Below the pieces are notes generated by a model. It did no database searches. It saw nothing but the letters and a program-made list of their open reading frames with translations, and had not been told where the DNA came from. Shown piece by piece: positions 10,372-20,275 of a stretch of 64,000 bases of DNA (the stretch's first letter is position 1; each line of letters opens with the position of its first letter). The translations under genes were made by a program, and so were the position numbers. The stretch is taken from positions 2,108,001 to 2,172,000 of the forward strand of contig NZ_OU015319.1 in assembly GCF_907163125.1 (NCBI RefSeq), written 5' to 3'. The stretch is from Cloacibacterium caeni. Lineage in GTDB: Bacteria > Bacteroidota > Bacteroidia > Flavobacteriales > Weeksellaceae.

Positions 10372-11562
10372 TTATAAAATATCAATCAACACAAATGACA
10401 CCTCATCTTGATGCTTTGTGAAAACGTCTTTTAGTTGCTGAAAACGAATGCTTCCTACAAAATAAGCATCTTCTCTATTGCCATAAAACTCTTCAATTTC
10501 TTCAAAATAATTTTCAAAATTTTGGCTGTCTTTGGCTTTATGTCTAAATAAAACTTTCAAAGGAAAATCTTGAGCCAATTTCAGATTTTCTGAGTTGGCT
10601 ATTTTCTTGTATTCATATCTGTAATCATAAGCAATGGCTGAAATATCAGACAAAACTGCACTTGCAGTAGGCAATGAACCCGCTCCTCTTCCGTAGAAAA
10701 ATTGCTTATCGGCAAAAGCGGTTTGTACTTTTACTCCGTTAAAAACATCACTCACTGTAGAAAAAGTATCAGTAGATTTTACAAATTTCGGAATCACAAG
10801 TGCGATGACTTCTTCTTCATTTCTTTTTTGAGCGTAAGCCAATAATTTAATTTGTAGATTTTTTTCTTTGGCATATTTGAGTTCTAAATCTCCCAAATTC
10901 TGAATTCCCACATTGAAAACTTCTTCTGGCTTCGTGGTAATTCCGAAAGAATGCGTCAATAGAATTTGAAGTTTAGAGCGTGCATCAAAACCGCCTGTAT
11001 CCAATATAGGATTGCTCTCTGCATAGCCTTTTTCTTGGGCTTCTTTCAGTGCCTCTTCGTAGCTTAAATTATCTTGGAAAGTTTTGGTCAAAATATAATT
11101 GGTAGAACCATTTACAATTCCTTGAATAGATTGCAGAAAGTCATTATTGTAATACTCTTCTAAATTTCTAATAATCGGGATACTGCCACAAACTGCCGCT
11201 TCATACAAGAAAGGAACCTGATGCTTTTTTTGCAGTTCATGCAATTCTTCGAAATGTTCTGCAATCATTTTTTTGTTCGCCGAAACCACTGCTTTTCCGT
11301 TTTCTAACGCAATTTTTACAATTTCAAAAGCTGCATCTGCATCATCTATTAATTCTACGACCAGATTGATTTCTTCATCTTGCAGAATTTCGTTTTTATC
11401 ATAATGAAAATGCTCTGGCGAAATATTTCTAGGCTTATCTTTATGCTTTACTACAATTTTTTTGATGGTGGCATCTACCGTTTTACTTTTGTGCAAAACA
11501 TCATAAAGACCAGTTCCTACCACTCCATAACCAAACAATCCTATCGTTAATTTTTTGCTCAT
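10372..11562 (-). CDS. hom: Homoserine dehydrogenase
   Basis: It reduces aspartate semialdehyde to homoserine, the branch point to methionine and threonine. The 396-aa protein has an N-terminal Rossmann motif (GYGVVGTG, residues 11-18), NKKMIAEH in the cofactor domain, and the catalytic region GIVNGSTNYIL...GYAESNPILDTGGFDA. There is no aspartokinase fusion. A C-terminal ACT domain is not evident. It is the last gene of the metY-metX-hom unit, so it should be under the SAM riboswitch. Confidence 0.92.
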   Translation of the reverse strand: MSKKLTIGLFGYGVVGTGLYDVLHKSKTVDATIKKIVVKHKDKPRNISPEHFHYDKNEILQDEEINLVVELIDDADAAFEIVKIALENGKAVVSANKKMIAEHFEELHELQKKHQVPFLYEAAVCGSIPIIRNLEEYYNNDFLQSIQGIVNGSTNYILTKTFQDNLSYEEALKEAQEKGYAESNPILDTGGFDARSKLQILLTHSFGITTKPEEVFNVGIQNLGDLELKYAKEKNLQIKLLAYAQKRNEEEVIALVIPKFVKSTDTFSTVSDVFNGVKVQTAFADKQFFYGRGAGSLPTASAVLSDISAIAYDYRYEYKKIANSENLKLAQDFPLKVLFRHKAKDSQNFENYFEEIEEFYGNREDAYFVGSIRFQQLKDVFTKHQDEVSFVLIDIL

Positions 11563-11604
11563 TTTTTTAATTTTAATTTTTTGAAAATCATCATTTGTGT
11601 TTTC

Positions 11605-12552
11605 TTATAAGTTGAAATGCTTTTTAAGCAATGTTGAAATCTTATCAGTTTCAATTAAAAAACCATCATGTCCATACAATGAAGAAATCACTTCCAACTT
11701 AGCGTTTTTAATATGTTCAGCTATAAATTTTTGCTCCGAAACAGGAAAAAGAATATCGCTATCAATTCCTATCACCAAAGTTTCTGCTGTAATTTGGTTC
11801 AAAGCATTTTCTACTGAATTCCTTCCTCTTCCCAAGTGGTGAGAATCCATAGCTTTAGAAAGCATGAAATAACTTTCTTTAGAAAATCTTTTTCTGAGTT
11901 TTTCTCCTTGATGTCTTTGATAAGAAGCTGCTCTATATTGTTCTAATTTTTCTTCTTCATCAGTTTGAGTGGCTTCAAAAGTATCATAGTTTCTGTACGA
12001 AAGCATGGCGATAGCTCTTGCTGCATCTATTCCGTTTTCGCCTAATTCCAGCGCCATTCTTTGTGCTTCGTTAAAAGCAATTCCCCACGCAGAATGCTTT
12101 GCATTGGTAGCAATTACAAATAATTTTTTGATAAAATCTGGTTCTGCAATCGCCCACTCTAAACATTGCATTCCGCCGAGAGAACCTCCTAGAAGCAATT
12201 CTATTTCAGAAATTTGTAAAAATTTGGCTAACTCTTGGTGAAGTTTTACCATATCACGAATGGTGATTAATGGAGGTTTTTCTTGTTTTTGGAAACTCGT
12301 TCCGTAGCAAGAACCTAAAATATTGGCACAAACTATGGTATATTTTTCGGTGTCTAAGGTTAAATTTTTGCCAATGAAATTAGGCCACCAATCTTGCACA
12401 TCTGAATTTGCAGTTAAGGCATGACAAATCCAAATCACTTTTTTTTCTGGAGCTAATTCACCAAAAATATGATAAGCAATGTTTACATTTTTTATTTCAG
12501 TTCCACTTTCTAGGGCAAAACTTCCTGCCGTAAAATTTTCCAAAATTTTCAA
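11605..12552 (-). CDS. metX: Homoserine O-acetyltransferase
   Basis: MetX acetylates homoserine with acetyl-CoA to supply MetY. The 315-aa alpha/beta-hydrolase has the nucleophile Ser124 in LGGSLGGMQ, the Asp region IGIDSDILFP and the catalytic His in YGHDGFLIE near the C-terminus. It is somewhat shorter than the common form of about 350 aa because the lid region is compact. It lies between metY and hom on the same strand, with a spacer containing REP-like palindromes before it. Confidence 0.9.
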   Translation of the reverse strand: MKILENFTAGSFALESGTEIKNVNIAYHIFGELAPEKKVIWICHALTANSDVQDWWPNFIGKNLTLDTEKYTIVCANILGSCYGTSFQKQEKPPLITIRDMVKLHQELAKFLQISEIELLLGGSLGGMQCLEWAIAEPDFIKKLFVIATNAKHSAWGIAFNEAQRMALELGENGIDAARAIAMLSYRNYDTFEATQTDEEEKLEQYRAASYQRHQGEKLRKRFSKESYFMLSKAMDSHHLGRGRNSVENALNQITAETLVIGIDSDILFPVSEQKFIAEHIKNAKLEVISSLYGHDGFLIETDKISTLLKKHFNL

Positions 12553-12584
12553 ATTTATATTAAAAAAAGATTGTTTTAATCTTA

Positions 12585-12645
12585 AGTTTTGGCTAAAGCC
12601 AGTTGAATTTTTATTTTTTGAAATCGGGCTAAAGCCCGATTCTAT
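12585..12645. repeat. REP-like palindromes between metY and metX
   Basis: Two related palindromes, GGCTAAAGCC (12587-12596) and AATCGGGCTAAAGCCCGATT (12623-12642), share the core GGCTAAAGCC. A similar element lies at 37890-37920, which suggests a dispersed intergenic repeat. Confidence 0.65.
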
Positions 12646-12675
12646 TGATAATTTCCGATTTCAGCCTTCCAATTT

Positions 12676-13986
<1,311 letters not shown>

Positions 13987-14042
13987 TTAATTGTTAAATA
14001 TTAGAGCAACTTATTTGCAGAAAATTCTTGACGAAAGAGCAT

Positions 14043-14077
14043 AAAAAAACTCTTCCGACAAGTCGAAAGAGTTTTTG
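14043..14077 (-). terminator. Terminator hairpin between the SAM aptamer and metY
   Basis: On the minus strand the arms AAACTCTTTCGAC and GTCGGAAGAGTTT are followed by seven T residues. Placed directly after the aptamer, it is the likely expression platform, causing transcription termination when SAM is bound. Confidence 0.8.
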
Positions 14078-14110
14078 ATATAGTGTATGACTATTTTAAA
14101 CTGATTTCAG

Positions 14111-14218
14111 ACTTATCTTTCCCGAATTTCGGGGTTGAATTTGGCACCTTACTCTCATTTCTGTTAGCAGGTTGCCAAGGTTTCGCAGGGTCAATTCCCT
14201 CCACCTTTCTTAATAAGT
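14111..14218 (-). promoter_or_regulatory. SAM-I (S-box) riboswitch aptamer
   Basis: On the minus strand the conserved S-box core is visible in order: ATTAAGAAAGGTGGAGGGA, then GACCCTGCGAAACC, then TTGGCAACC. A P3/P4 region follows, with P1 closed by ACTTAT/ATAAGT. It precedes metY-metX-hom and a terminator, so it should shut the operon off when S-adenosylmethionine is abundant. Confidence 0.95.
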
Positions 14219-14247
14219 TGCGTGTATAAAGAACGTTTATCGTGGTG

Positions 14248-14255
14248 CAAATATA
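14248..14255 (-). promoter_or_regulatory. -7 element TATATTTG of the met operon
   Basis: A perfect TAnnTTTG match on the minus strand lies about 30 bp upstream of the aptamer, the expected position for the riboswitch promoter. Confidence 0.65.
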
Positions 14256-14400
14256 AAAACAAGTTTTACAGAAAACCAAATTTTTAGAAGAAAAAAAATA
14301 TTTTTTTCATTTTAACAAATCATAACCAACTGATTAACAGGTGATTTATTGATTTTTATTTTTAAATCTTTAATCTCAAGATAAGTTTTTTGAAAAATTT

Positions 14401-14421
14401 ATTATCTCATTTTGAGATAAT
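14401..14421. promoter_or_regulatory. Operator-like palindrome before the beta-glucosidase gene
   Basis: ATTATCTCA-TTT-TGAGATAAT is a perfect 9-bp inverted repeat with a 3-nt centre, 42 bp before the ATG. A half-related TCTCAAGATAA lies at 14374-14384. It may be a regulator-binding site, but the regulator is unknown. Confidence 0.5.
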
Positions 14422-14462
14422 AATAAAAAGTTGTAGTTTTACTGAACCAAAAATTAATTCTT

Positions 14463-16724
14463 ATGTTCAAGAAAATTGCACTTGTTTGCTTAGTCTCGTT
14501 AATGAGTTTTCAAGCAAAAGCACAAGAAAAAAAGACACAAATTTATTTAGATGATTCGCAACCTATAGAAGTCAGAGTAGAAGATGCACTTTCTAAAATG
14601 ACTTTAGAAGAAAAAGTAGCGATGCTTCATGCTCAGTCAAAATTCAGTTCACCAGGTGTTCCAAGATTAGGAATTCCAGAATTTTGGACTACCGATGGAC
14701 CACACGGAATTCGTCCTGAAGTAAAATGGGATGAATGGGATCAAGCTGGTTGGACCAATGACTCCATCATTGCTTATCCTGCGCTTACTGCACTCTCTGC
14801 AACATGGAACAAAAAAATGTCTTGGAATTACGGAAAAGCTCTTGGAGAAGAAGCTCGTTATAGAAAAAAAGATATTCTATTAGGACCTGGTGTAAATATT
14901 TACAGAACTCCATTAAACGGTAGAAACTTCGAATATATGGGAGAAGACCCATTTTTATCTTCTAAAATGGTGGTTCCATACATTAAAGGGGTTCAATCTA
15001 ATGGTGTAGCTGCTTGTGTAAAACATTATGCACTTAATAATCAGGAACAATTTAGACATACCAGCAACGTAATTGTAGATGATAGAACGCTGTACGAAAT
15101 TTATTTACCTGCCTTCAAAGCAGCTGTACAAGAAGGAGACACTTGGTCTATCATGGGAGCTTATGATATGTACAAAAATCAGTATGCAAGTCAAAATCAA
15201 TATTTATTAAACGATATTCTGAAAAAAGAATGGGGTTTTAAAGGAGTAGTGATTTCTGATTGGGGCGCTGTAAATGATACCAAACAAGCCATTATGAATG
15301 GTCTTGACATGGAATTCGGAAGCTGGACAAATGGACTTTCGGAAGGAACTAGCAATGCTTATGACAATTACTATTTGGCACATCCTTATTTAAAACTCAT
15401 CAAGTCTGGTGAAGTAGGAACTAAAGAATTGGATGATAAAGTAAGAAGAATCCTAAGATTGGCTTTCTTAACCACAATGAATAAAAACAAACCTTTTGGA
15501 AACATTGCTTCTGAAGAACATAGAGCGATTGCCAAAGAAATTGGTGAAGAAGGAATTGTATTGCTAAAAAATCAAAAAAATGTATTGCCAATTAACGTTG
15601 CCAAAACTAAAAAGATTGCTGTAATTGGTGAAAACGCCATCAAAATGATGACTGTAGGTGGTGGTTCTTCTTCCTTAAAAGTAAAATATGAAACTTTACC
15701 TTTAGACGGAATCAAAGCAAGATTCGGGAAAGATGCAGAAGTAGTTTTTGCGAGAGGTTATGTAGGAGATGTAACTGGAGAATATAACGGTGTAAAAACT
15801 GGAAAAGACCTTACTGACAAACGTTCACAGGCGGAATTAACCAAAGAAGCGGTAGAACTCGCTAAAAATTCTGACTTTGTAATTTTTGTAGGTGGACTTA
15901 ATAAAAGTGATTTCCAAGACAGTGAAGGAAATGACAGAAAAGATATGGGCTTGCCTTATCATCAAGATGAATTAATTTCTGCTTTAGCAAAAGTGAACAA
16001 AAATTTCTCTGTAGTTTTAGTTTCAGGAAATGCTGTAGAAATGCCTTGGGTAAAAGAAGTTCCTAGCATTGTTCAAGCGTGGTATTTAGGTTCAGAAAGT
16101 GGTCATGCTCTCGCTTCAGTTTTAGCAGGTGACGCTAATCCTTCTGGTAAATTGCCTTTCACTTTCCCTGTGAAATTAGAAGACAATTCAGCGCATCAAT
16201 TAGGAGAATATCCTGGTAATAAAGAAGAATTGGCACAAGGAAAAGGAAAAGACCAACAAAACCCTATCAACATAAAATACAACGAAGGTATTTTCGTAGG
16301 TTATCGTTGGCATGACACCAAAAATATCAAACCACTTTTCAGTTTCGGGCATGGATTAAGTTACACCACTTTCGAGATTGGTCAAGCTAAAGCAGACAAA
16401 GCCGTTATTACCGAAGATGAGACTATTACGTTTACGATTCCAGTAAAAAATACAGGCAAAAAAGCAGGTGCAGAAGTAGTTCAATTGTACATAAGAGACG
16501 TAAAATCTTCTTTGCCAAGACCATTAAAAGAACTGAAAGGTTTTGAAAAAATTTACTTAAATCCGGGTGAACAAAAAGAAGTAACCATCACGATTGACAA
16601 ATCAGCTTTAAGTTTCTTTGACCCTGTAAAACACGATTGGGTAGCAGAACCTGGTGATTTCGAAGCGCTGATTGGGAATTCTTCAGACGCTATAAAAACG
16701 AAAATCAAGTTTTCATTACAATAA
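14463..16724 (+). CDS. bglX: Glycoside hydrolase family 3 beta-glucosidase, BglX-like
   Basis: This exported 753-aa enzyme (signal peptide MFKKIALVCLVSLMSFQAKA) removes terminal beta-linked sugars from oligosaccharides. The GH3 N-terminal barrel is at about 30-350, with KHYALNNQE and the nucleophile Asp266 in VISDWGAV. The C-terminal alpha/beta domain spans about 370-620 (GEEGIVLLKNQKNVLPI), and a fibronectin-III-like domain spans about 650-745 (GLSYTTF, RPLKELKGFEKI). Length and domain order fit periplasmic BglX. It stands alone, with a palindrome upstream and a terminator downstream. Confidence 0.93.
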   Translation: MFKKIALVCLVSLMSFQAKAQEKKTQIYLDDSQPIEVRVEDALSKMTLEEKVAMLHAQSKFSSPGVPRLGIPEFWTTDGPHGIRPEVKWDEWDQAGWTNDSIIAYPALTALSATWNKKMSWNYGKALGEEARYRKKDILLGPGVNIYRTPLNGRNFEYMGEDPFLSSKMVVPYIKGVQSNGVAACVKHYALNNQEQFRHTSNVIVDDRTLYEIYLPAFKAAVQEGDTWSIMGAYDMYKNQYASQNQYLLNDILKKEWGFKGVVISDWGAVNDTKQAIMNGLDMEFGSWTNGLSEGTSNAYDNYYLAHPYLKLIKSGEVGTKELDDKVRRILRLAFLTTMNKNKPFGNIASEEHRAIAKEIGEEGIVLLKNQKNVLPINVAKTKKIAVIGENAIKMMTVGGGSSSLKVKYETLPLDGIKARFGKDAEVVFARGYVGDVTGEYNGVKTGKDLTDKRSQAELTKEAVELAKNSDFVIFVGGLNKSDFQDSEGNDRKDMGLPYHQDELISALAKVNKNFSVVLVSGNAVEMPWVKEVPSIVQAWYLGSESGHALASVLAGDANPSGKLPFTFPVKLEDNSAHQLGEYPGNKEELAQGKGKDQQNPINIKYNEGIFVGYRWHDTKNIKPLFSFGHGLSYTTFEIGQAKADKAVITEDETITFTIPVKNTGKKAGAEVVQLYIRDVKSSLPRPLKELKGFEKIYLNPGEQKEVTITIDKSALSFFDPVKHDWVAEPGDFEALIGNSSDAIKTKIKFSLQ

Positions 16725-16751
16725 TTTTTTATTTCTTATTTCTTTAAATCG

Positions 16752-16790
16752 AAAGGACAACCTCTTTATGAAGTTGTCCTTTTTTATTTT
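16752..16790 (+). terminator. Intrinsic terminator after bglX
   Basis: The inverted arms AAAGGACAAC and GTTGTCCTTT enclose 11 nt and are followed by T residues. Confidence 0.8.
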
Positions 16791-16806
16791 GATAAAAACA
16801 ATCTAA

Positions 16807-17721
16807 TTATTCTCTAACCAAAGGCATGGTAGAACATCTGAGCAAACCGCCCATTTTAGAAATTTCACGATACGGAATTTCTTCTACCGTAAAACCCCAT
16901 TCATTTCTCAGAAAGTCATTCATTCTGGTAAAAGTTTCGTCTGAAACCACCACTTCTGGCGAAATAGAGAAAATATTAGGATTCATCTCGAACATTTCTT
17001 CTGGTGTAATGTGGAAGCAGTTTTCTTCCCCGAAAATATCGATGATAAGTTGGTAATCACTCTCATCTACAAAACCATCTTTATAGATAATACATTTGTC
17101 TTTTCCGATAGGATTAAACGTACAATCTAAGTGCAAAACTCCTTGATACGGAACCTTGTCATTTTTCTTAAGGTCAAGGTCTATGATACGTTTTTTCGGG
17201 AAATATTCTTTCAGAATTTCTATGGCGTATTCATTGGTTCTGGCTGTTTTATAATTTCTGTAATCTTCGGAGAAACATGTTCCTACAAACAGAAAATCAT
17301 CCCAAACAATTACATCTCCGCCTTCTATATGAGCAGTTTCAGGTAGATTAATAATTTTGCGCCATTCTACTTTTTCAAAAATCTTGCGATAAGCTTCCTG
17401 TTCATCTGCTCTATCTTTGATGACGTTTGAAATAATCATTTTATCTTCGATGACGAAGGCTACATCTCTTGCGAAAACCTGATTGTAATCTTTGATAATA
17501 TTCGGTCTGAAAACTTCTACATCATATTTTTTGAGCACTTTTTCGAAGGCGGTCATTTCTGCGATGATGTCTTCTTCTTTAGGATAAATGCCATTTTCTA
17601 TGGAGTAATATGACTTAGCATCATAACTTTCTTCTAAAGTAGGAACTGGGCCAATAGACTTTGGCTGACCTAGAACTACCGATTTTAATCTGCCTGTTTC
17701 GTTTTTTATATTGAGCTTCAT
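16807..17721 (-). CDS. Dimethylarginine dimethylaminohydrolase-like amidinotransferase
   Basis: This 304-aa pentein-fold enzyme has the DDAH/arginine deiminase catalytic set: FARDVAFVIED (about 88-98), HIEGGDVIVW (about 137-146), HLDCTFNP (about 198-205) and nucleophile Cys296 in GLLRCSTMPL. It is expected to hydrolyse or transfer a guanidino group in the cytosol. Whether the substrate is methylated arginine, arginine or another guanidine is not visible. A TATATTTG -7 element lies upstream. It is the last ordinary chromosomal gene before the integron-like island. Confidence 0.85.
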   Translation of the reverse strand: MKLNIKNETGRLKSVVLGQPKSIGPVPTLEESYDAKSYYSIENGIYPKEEDIIAEMTAFEKVLKKYDVEVFRPNIIKDYNQVFARDVAFVIEDKMIISNVIKDRADEQEAYRKIFEKVEWRKIINLPETAHIEGGDVIVWDDFLFVGTCFSEDYRNYKTARTNEYAIEILKEYFPKKRIIDLDLKKNDKVPYQGVLHLDCTFNPIGKDKCIIYKDGFVDESDYQLIIDIFGEENCFHITPEEMFEMNPNIFSISPEVVVSDETFTRMNDFLRNEWGFTVEEIPYREISKMGGLLRCSTMPLVRE

Positions 17722-17740
17722 AAATAATTTCTGCTTAAAG

Positions 17741-17748
17741 CAAATATA
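17741..17748 (-). promoter_or_regulatory. -7 element TATATTTG of the DDAH-like gene
   Basis: This is a consensus TAnnTTTG on the minus strand, 19 bp before the start codon. Confidence 0.55.
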
Positions 17749-17775
17749 AATAAAGGTTTTGAAGTGAGGAAATTT

Positions 17776-18609
17776 TTACAGAAAATCAAGCGGACTTCTT
17801 AATTTATGTTTCTGAACATCTGTTATATGAGTGTAAATTTCCGTAGTCTTTATCGAGTTATGCCCAAGAAGCTCTTTAATAATCCTTATATCAGTTCCAT
17901 TCTCTAATAGATGTGTGGCGTAAGAATGTCTGAGAGTATGCACAGAAGCCTGAGTTTTAATTTTTGCAATTTCTATTGACTTTTTAAGAATCTGCTGAAC
18001 GCTTCTTGCAGAATATTTTCCGCCAAGTTGCCCTTCAAAAACATATTCTTTTGGTTTGTATTTTTTATAATATTCTCTTAATAGATCTAAAAGTTTGGGT
18101 GAAAGCATTACTATTCTATCTTTATTTCCTTTTGATTGTCTAATAACAATACAATCTTGTTCTGATTTTATGTCAGATATTTTTAATTCTAATAATTCAC
18201 TTAATCTAAACCCGCAAGAATAAATAGTAGTAATGATGGTTTTATGTTTTAGGTTTTCTGTAATATCAATAATTTTTTTAATTTCATTTTGTGTAAGAAA
18301 TTTTGGTAATTTATTTTCTTTTCTTTTAGGATAAAGATGAGACAGGTTAACTTCTCTATTAAAAATTTCTTTATAAAATTTTTTTAGTGTTGCTAACATT
18401 GCTTTTTGATAAGATTGACCAATATTTTTTTCATTCACTAGCCATATAATAAATTTTTCTAACTGATTATCAGTTATATCTTCTGGTTTATACTGATTAG
18501 AAATTTTTAAAAAATAAATTAGTTGACTTTTATAATTCTCAATTGTATTTTCTCAGAATCTTTGTACCCTCAGTCTAGTTAAAAATTTGTCTACTAATTT
18601 GTAGTCCAT
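17776..18609 (-). pseudogene. Tyrosine recombinase of an integron-like island, interrupted by an in-frame TGA
   Basis: The full frame would encode 277 aa from the ATG at 18609 (MDYKLVDKFLTRLRVQRF). Codon 19 (18555-18553) is TGA, and the frame continues as ENTIENYKSQLIYFLKIS. A single base change from TCA (Ser) would explain it. The N-terminal SAM-like domain is otherwise normal. The catalytic set is complete: Arg in CGFRLSELLE, Lys in QSKGNKDR, HTLRHSYATHLLE, and His/Tyr in LLGHNSIKTTEIYTH. The protein ends in RSPLDFL, resembling the RSPLDAL end of class 1 IntI. It shows none of the extra segment that canonical IntI carries before the HxxR motif. Restart at an internal ATG (18438) would lose the core-binding domain. 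It faces away from the cassette array, as intI does. Confidence 0.85.
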
Positions 18610-18630
18610 ATTACAATTATTGCGCAAGTC

Positions 18631-18638
18631 CAAAATTA
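18631..18638 (-). promoter_or_regulatory. -7 element TAATTTTG of the recombinase gene
   Basis: The minus-strand TAnnTTTG lies 21 bp before the recombinase ATG. A TTTG (complement of 18661-18664) lies 22 bp upstream as a possible -33 element. Confidence 0.5.
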
Positions 18639-18684
18639 ATAAAAATAAAATACTGATTATCAAATATTTATATATTTTTATTGT

Positions 18685-18745
18685 TTTTTTACGCAGGTAT
18701 ATATAATTAAATTATACGCAATGCGTATATTTGGATGTTAGCGGT
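18685..18745 (+). other. attI-like site: palindrome next to the first cassette junction
   Basis: TATACGCA-A-TGCGTATA (18713-18729) is a perfect 8-bp palindrome, with a further ACGCA at 18691-18695. It ends 7 bp before GATGTTAGCGGT, whose GTTAGCGGT (18737-18745) is the reverse complement of the end of the first cassette (ACCGCTAAC, 20276-20284). Recombinase-binding sites followed by a G/TT crossover point next to the integrase gene is the attI arrangement. This is inference from the pattern. Confidence 0.55.
18726..18733 (+). promoter_or_regulatory. -7 element TATATTTG at the attI-like site (Pc-like)
   Basis: A perfect TAnnTTTG overlaps the right arm of the palindrome and points into the array. 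Its position resembles an integron cassette promoter. No -33 TTTG is visible at the proper distance, so it may be weak. Confidence 0.35.
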
Positions 18746-18836
18746 CATTGTAAAAAGACGACCGTACGAGCATTAAACGCCCGACAAAAAAACTAACGCT
18801 TCGTTGGTCTTGTTAATTATTTTTCGCAACTCGTCA

Positions 18837-18866
18837 TTGACTTCTTATACTTTGTTTATATATTTG
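18837..18866 (+). promoter_or_regulatory. Promoter of the MFS gene inside cassette 1
   Basis: TTG at 18837-18839 and TATATTTG at 18859-18866 are 19 bp apart, a good -33/-7 pair. It would give a leader of about 140 nt before the ATG at 19015. Confidence 0.55.
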
Positions 18867-19014
18867 TGCCATTATGAGGCAATAATATTTTCAGAGCGAT
18901 CAACGTTTTTTTTTCTTGACCAAATCTGGTTGAGACTTCTTTCCATTGAATTTATTATTAACAAACTGCATTATGCTTTTTCAGAGTAATGCTATAATTT
19001 ATCGCTTCATAAAA

Positions 19015-20250
19015 ATGAAATCAAATCATAAATCAACATTCATATTTGTATTAATCGTTGTCGTAATTGACACCGCAGGTTTTGGACTAATTTTTCCAGT
19101 TCTACCACAACTACTAACTAATCTACTTCATTCAGACATCAGCACAGCCGCCAAATACGGAGGCTGGCTTTCATTTGCTTATGCAATTATGCAATTTGTT
19201 TTTGCACCAGTTTTAGGGAATTTAAGCGACCAATATGGCAGGCGACCAGTGCTTTTATGCTCATTGTTTGGGTTCAGTATTGACTGCATTTTTCTTGCTT
19301 TTGCACCAAATATTTTGTGGCTTTTTGTTGGGCGGACAATTGCAGGTATAACAGGAGCAAGCTATTCCGTTGCATCTGCTTGTGTTGCCGACTTTAGCAC
19401 AGACGATAATAGAACTAAAAATTTCGGGCTTATAAACGCAGGTTTTGGTTTAGGGTTTATAATTGGGCCCATAATTGGCGGAACATTGGGACAATTCGGA
19501 ACTCATACACCCTTTATCGTTGCTGCTATTTTAAGTTTTATCAATTTTATTTTTGGCTATTACTTTTTCCCGGAATCGGTAAAAGCAAATAACCGCAGGA
19601 AATTTGACTGGAAAAGAGCTAATCCATTTGGTTCCCTCAAACACTTACAGAAATTCCCATTGATAAAAACTTTAGTGCTATCAATGATTTTTGTTTCCAT
19701 CGCCAATCACAGTATGGAAAGTGTTTGGGCATTTTTCACCATTGAAAAATTTAAATGGAGCAGCTCTCTTGTTGGCTACTCATTAGCATTTATAGGCATT
19801 CTATCAATTATCGTTCAGCTATGGTTAGTCGGTATTTTGGCAAAAAAACTGGGCGATAAACGAATGGCAGTATTAGGGTTTGTACTTATGATGACAGGCT
19901 TTTTTCTGTTTGCTTTTACACCGTGGCAATGGTTACTCTTTACAGCATTATTACTTTTCATAGTTGGTGGAATTCAGGGAACAGCCGTTCAAAGTATTAT
20001 GTCTTCTGCAATGCCCGACAACGAACAAGGCGAACTTCAAGGTGCTTTAGGTAGTTTAATGGGCTTGACAACTCTGGTTGCACCACCGTTAATGACAAGC
20101 AGTTTTTCTTACTTTACGGGAGAACAATCCGAGATTTATTTTCCAGGAATTCCTTTTTTAATTGCTTCAATATTGACATTAATTAGTTTAATTTTGTTTC
20201 TTAAAAGTTTTAAAAAATCAAATAGACTGCTAAAATCGGTGGACAAGTAA
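19015..20250 (+). CDS. TCR/Tet family MFS efflux transporter
   Basis: The 411-aa protein has 12 predicted membrane helices. MFS motif A reads GNLSDQYGRRPVLL (about 70-83), and the helix-5 region GLGFIIGPIIGG matches the antiporter motif C seen in TetA-type pumps. It is expected to export a drug in exchange for protons. Tetracycline is suggested by family but not shown. An upstream ATG at 18946 would add 23 residues (MNLLLTNCIML...) that do not resemble the family, so 19015 is preferred. It is the only gene of cassette 1 and lies just before an attC-like site. Its codon choice (more GGC, GCC and CGG) differs from flanking chromosomal genes, consistent with transfer. Confidence 0.85.
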   Translation: MKSNHKSTFIFVLIVVVIDTAGFGLIFPVLPQLLTNLLHSDISTAAKYGGWLSFAYAIMQFVFAPVLGNLSDQYGRRPVLLCSLFGFSIDCIFLAFAPNILWLFVGRTIAGITGASYSVASACVADFSTDDNRTKNFGLINAGFGLGFIIGPIIGGTLGQFGTHTPFIVAAILSFINFIFGYYFFPESVKANNRRKFDWKRANPFGSLKHLQKFPLIKTLVLSMIFVSIANHSMESVWAFFTIEKFKWSSSLVGYSLAFIGILSIIVQLWLVGILAKKLGDKRMAVLGFVLMMTGFFLFAFTPWQWLLFTALLLFIVGGIQGTAVQSIMSSAMPDNEQGELQGALGSLMGLTTLVAPPLMTSSFSYFTGEQSEIYFPGIPFLIASILTLISLILFLKSFKKSNRLLKSVDK

Positions 20251-20275
20251 TGGCCAAATAGACCGAAAACAACGA

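Noticed and set aside
14091-14279. 62-aa minus-strand ORF
   Set aside because: It lies across the SAM-I aptamer and its promoter; the conserved bases belong to the RNA structure.
17776-18609. Canonical class 1-type IntI or a housekeeping XerC/D
   Set aside because: The IntI-specific insert is not visible. The gene lies beside a cassette array rather than in a housekeeping context, so a distinct recombinase is preferred.
18804-18989. 61-aa plus-strand ORF in the leader of cassette 1
   Set aside because: It covers the MFS promoter, with no recognisable protein features.
18946-19014. Upstream start for the MFS transporter
   Set aside because: The extra 23 residues do not resemble the family; the ATG at 19015 does.
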